This document shows, in pieces, positions 27,680 through 28,808 of a stretch of 28,808 bases of DNA (within the stretch, counting starts at the first letter, position 1; each line of letters begins with the position of its first letter). A program made the translations under genes and the position numbers. Under the pieces are notes generated by a model. It saw only the letters and a program-made list of their open reading frames with translations. It was not told the origin of the DNA and searched no databases. This stretch comes from a virus: the IMG/VR virus record IMGVR_UViG_3300009164_000267, positions 1 through 28,808 of that record, one strand, 5' to 3'.

Positions 27680-28808
27680 ATGTTTTCACGATTCTTATCA
27701 ATATTTTCATTAAGTAATGCCACACTATTAGTGGCATTATCGCTTAGTACTATCGCCGCTTGGTATAGTATTATTGGTTTAACCGCTATCTTTGCAGGTG
27801 CGGTTATACCTATTATCATTATGGGTTCAGTACTTGAACTTGCAAAGATTACAACAACAGTTTGGCTACGCAAGTACTGGAAGCGTTGTACATGGATAAT
27901 GAAGATTTATCTTGTGCCTGCCGTTATTGCATTAGCAGTATTAACAAGTATGGGTATCTTTGGTTTCTTATCAAAGGCACACATGGATCAAGGTTTGATA
28001 GGTGGTGATAGCGTGGCCAAAGTACAAATCTTAGATGAAAAAATTAAAACTGCAAAAGACAATATAGAGGCTAATCGCAAAGCACTTAAACAAATGGATG
28101 AAGCTGTTGACCAAGTTATGGCAAGATCAGACTCAGAAAAAGGTGCGGAGAAAGCAGTTGCTATTCGTAGAGGTCAAGCAAAAGAACGTGTTAGATTGCA
28201 AAATGAAATTAGTACTGAACAAGCAACGATTGCTAAATTGAATGAGGAACGAGCACCAATTGCGTCAGAAGTACGTAAGGTTGAGGCAGAAGTAGGTCCA
28301 ATAAAATATATTGCGGCATTCATTTATGGTGATAACCCTGATGCTAATCTATTAGAACGTGCTGTTCGTTGGGTAATTATTTTACTTGTTATTGTATTTG
28401 ATCCACTTGCTATTATGCTAGTGATTGCGGCTAATCAAAGTCGTGATTGGGATAAAGAACAATTAATTGAAGATGATAGAAATGCTATGGCTATCATACC
28501 TCCTAAAGAAGAGGACACTCGACCGTTTACTGAAGAAGAAATAACGGCATTAGACGGGCCACTTATTGAACCAAAGGCAACATGGCCCTTCCCAGCAGAT
28601 CCAAAACCTGAATCAACTAAACATTATGTAGCAAATGAATTTACTGAATATGTTTCGGAAGAACCAAAATATGAACCAGATGACGGTCCATTAACAGATG
28701 AACAAGTTGAACAACTTAAAAAATCAGTAGAGGCATTTAACGAAGTACCTGTTGAAGAGGAAGATTCTCCACCTGTGACAAGTTGGGTAGAGATACCAGA
28801 ACCAGAAG
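27680..28808 (+). CDS. Membrane protein with coiled coil and acidic tail (3' truncated by window)
   Basis: 376 residues visible, no stop before the window edge. Three membrane helices in the first ~100 residues (for example YSIIGLTAIFAGAVIPIIIM and YLVPAVIALAVLTSMGIFGF) are followed by a long Lys/Glu/Ala coiled coil (about 110-205), a fourth membrane helix (WVIILLVIVFDPLAIMLVIA) and an acidic Pro-rich tail with TWPFPAD. I recognise the S-M-G-I-F-G-F-L-S-K-A-H block from coil-containing proteins of uncultured aquatic phages. Function unknown; possibly an envelope or superinfection-exclusion protein. The start ATG has no strong ribosome binding site. Confidence 0.75.
   Translation, partial: MFSRFLSIFSLSNATLLVALSLSTIAAWYSIIGLTAIFAGAVIPIIIMGSVLELAKITTTVWLRKYWKRCTWIMKIYLVPAVIALAVLTSMGIFGFLSKAHMDQGLIGGDSVAKVQILDEKIKTAKDNIEANRKALKQMDEAVDQVMARSDSEKGAEKAVAIRRGQAKERVRLQNEISTEQATIAKLNEERAPIASEVRKVEAEVGPIKYIAAFIYGDNPDANLLERAVRWVIILLVIVFDPLAIMLVIAANQSRDWDKEQLIEDDRNAMAIIPPKEEDTRPFTEEEITALDGPLIEPKATWPFPADPKPESTKHYVANEFTEYVSEEPKYEPDDGPLTDEQVEQLKKSVEAFNEVPVEEEDSPPVTSWVEIPEPE

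Noticed and set aside
4323-27873. Minus-strand open frames of 60-130 codons, for example at 7821-8132, 19917-20273 and 23350-23742
   Set aside because: All lie antisense to well-supported + strand genes, have no ribosome binding site or family-like sequence and are explained by the composition of the sense genes.
1-28808. tRNA genes, CRISPR arrays, insertion sequences, integrase or attachment sites
   Set aside because: No cloverleaf with the usual T-arm, no regular direct repeats with spacers and no transposase or recombinase-like protein seen by eye; a covariance-model scan was not possible.

Overview
The window reads as part of a tailed-phage (Caudovirales) genome of the T4-like replication type. 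All genes lie on the + strand, are short and tightly packed with ATGA or TAATG junctions, and have an AT-rich composition. The core is phage replication and repair: the C-terminus of a family B DNA polymerase (T4 gp43 type), a gp45-type sliding clamp, a 5'-3' flap exonuclease of the T4 RNase H type, an ATP-dependent DNA ligase and a UvdE-type UV endonuclease. The promoters are plain sigma-70 and one secreted Ala/Lys-rich protein looks proteobacterial, so I infer a Gram-negative, possibly betaproteobacterial, aquatic host. I cannot name the phage.

Layout. 1-5297: polymerase end, then a strong promoter and an overlapping run of clamp, a small protein, a DpdA/TGT-like transglycosylase, three small proteins and glycosyltransferase 1. 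5307-7049: acidic and basic small proteins and a zinc-ribbon methyltransferase. 7126-9723: folE followed by two members of a small paralogous family, an SGNH hydrolase, small proteins and a cytidylyltransferase. 9753-13818: queD, a small protein, queE, a small protein, glycosyltransferase 2 and an NDP-sugar epimerase, nearly all overlapping. 13857-17187: uvdE, two conserved phage proteins and the exonuclease, each behind its own promoter. 17180-20475: a run of conserved phage proteins, a secreted Ala/Lys-rich protein and a phasin-like protein. 20489-23269: small genes, most behind their own consensus promoter, four of which share the same spacer sequence. 23275-28808: more family paralogues, DNA ligase, an SPFH lipoprotein, a zinc-ribbon protein and a large membrane coiled-coil protein that runs off the window.

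How they may work together. FolE, QueD and QueE convert GTP to 7-carboxy-7-deazaguanine (CDG). A DpdA-like transglycosylase would place a deazaguanine in DNA. Glycosyltransferase 2 and its coupled epimerase sit in the same overlapping gene run as queD and queE. The most striking observation is that the polymerase, the DpdA-like enzyme and glycosyltransferase 2 all end in the same short tail, [DE]-L-F-x-F-x at the stop codon. In T4 polymerase a tail of this kind binds the sliding clamp. The window may therefore encode a clamp-tethered, replication-coupled system that inserts and then glycosylates 7-deazaguanine in phage DNA. This is inference; no QueC or QueF is visible here.

Other notable points are a promoter set with an invariant 17-bp spacer, a probably leaderless exonuclease mRNA, and a five-member small-protein family whose C-terminal codons double as the next gene's ribosome binding site. 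Two members of that family share the same one-base frameshift. No tRNA, CRISPR array or insertion sequence was recognised, and there is no gene-free stretch over 300 bases.
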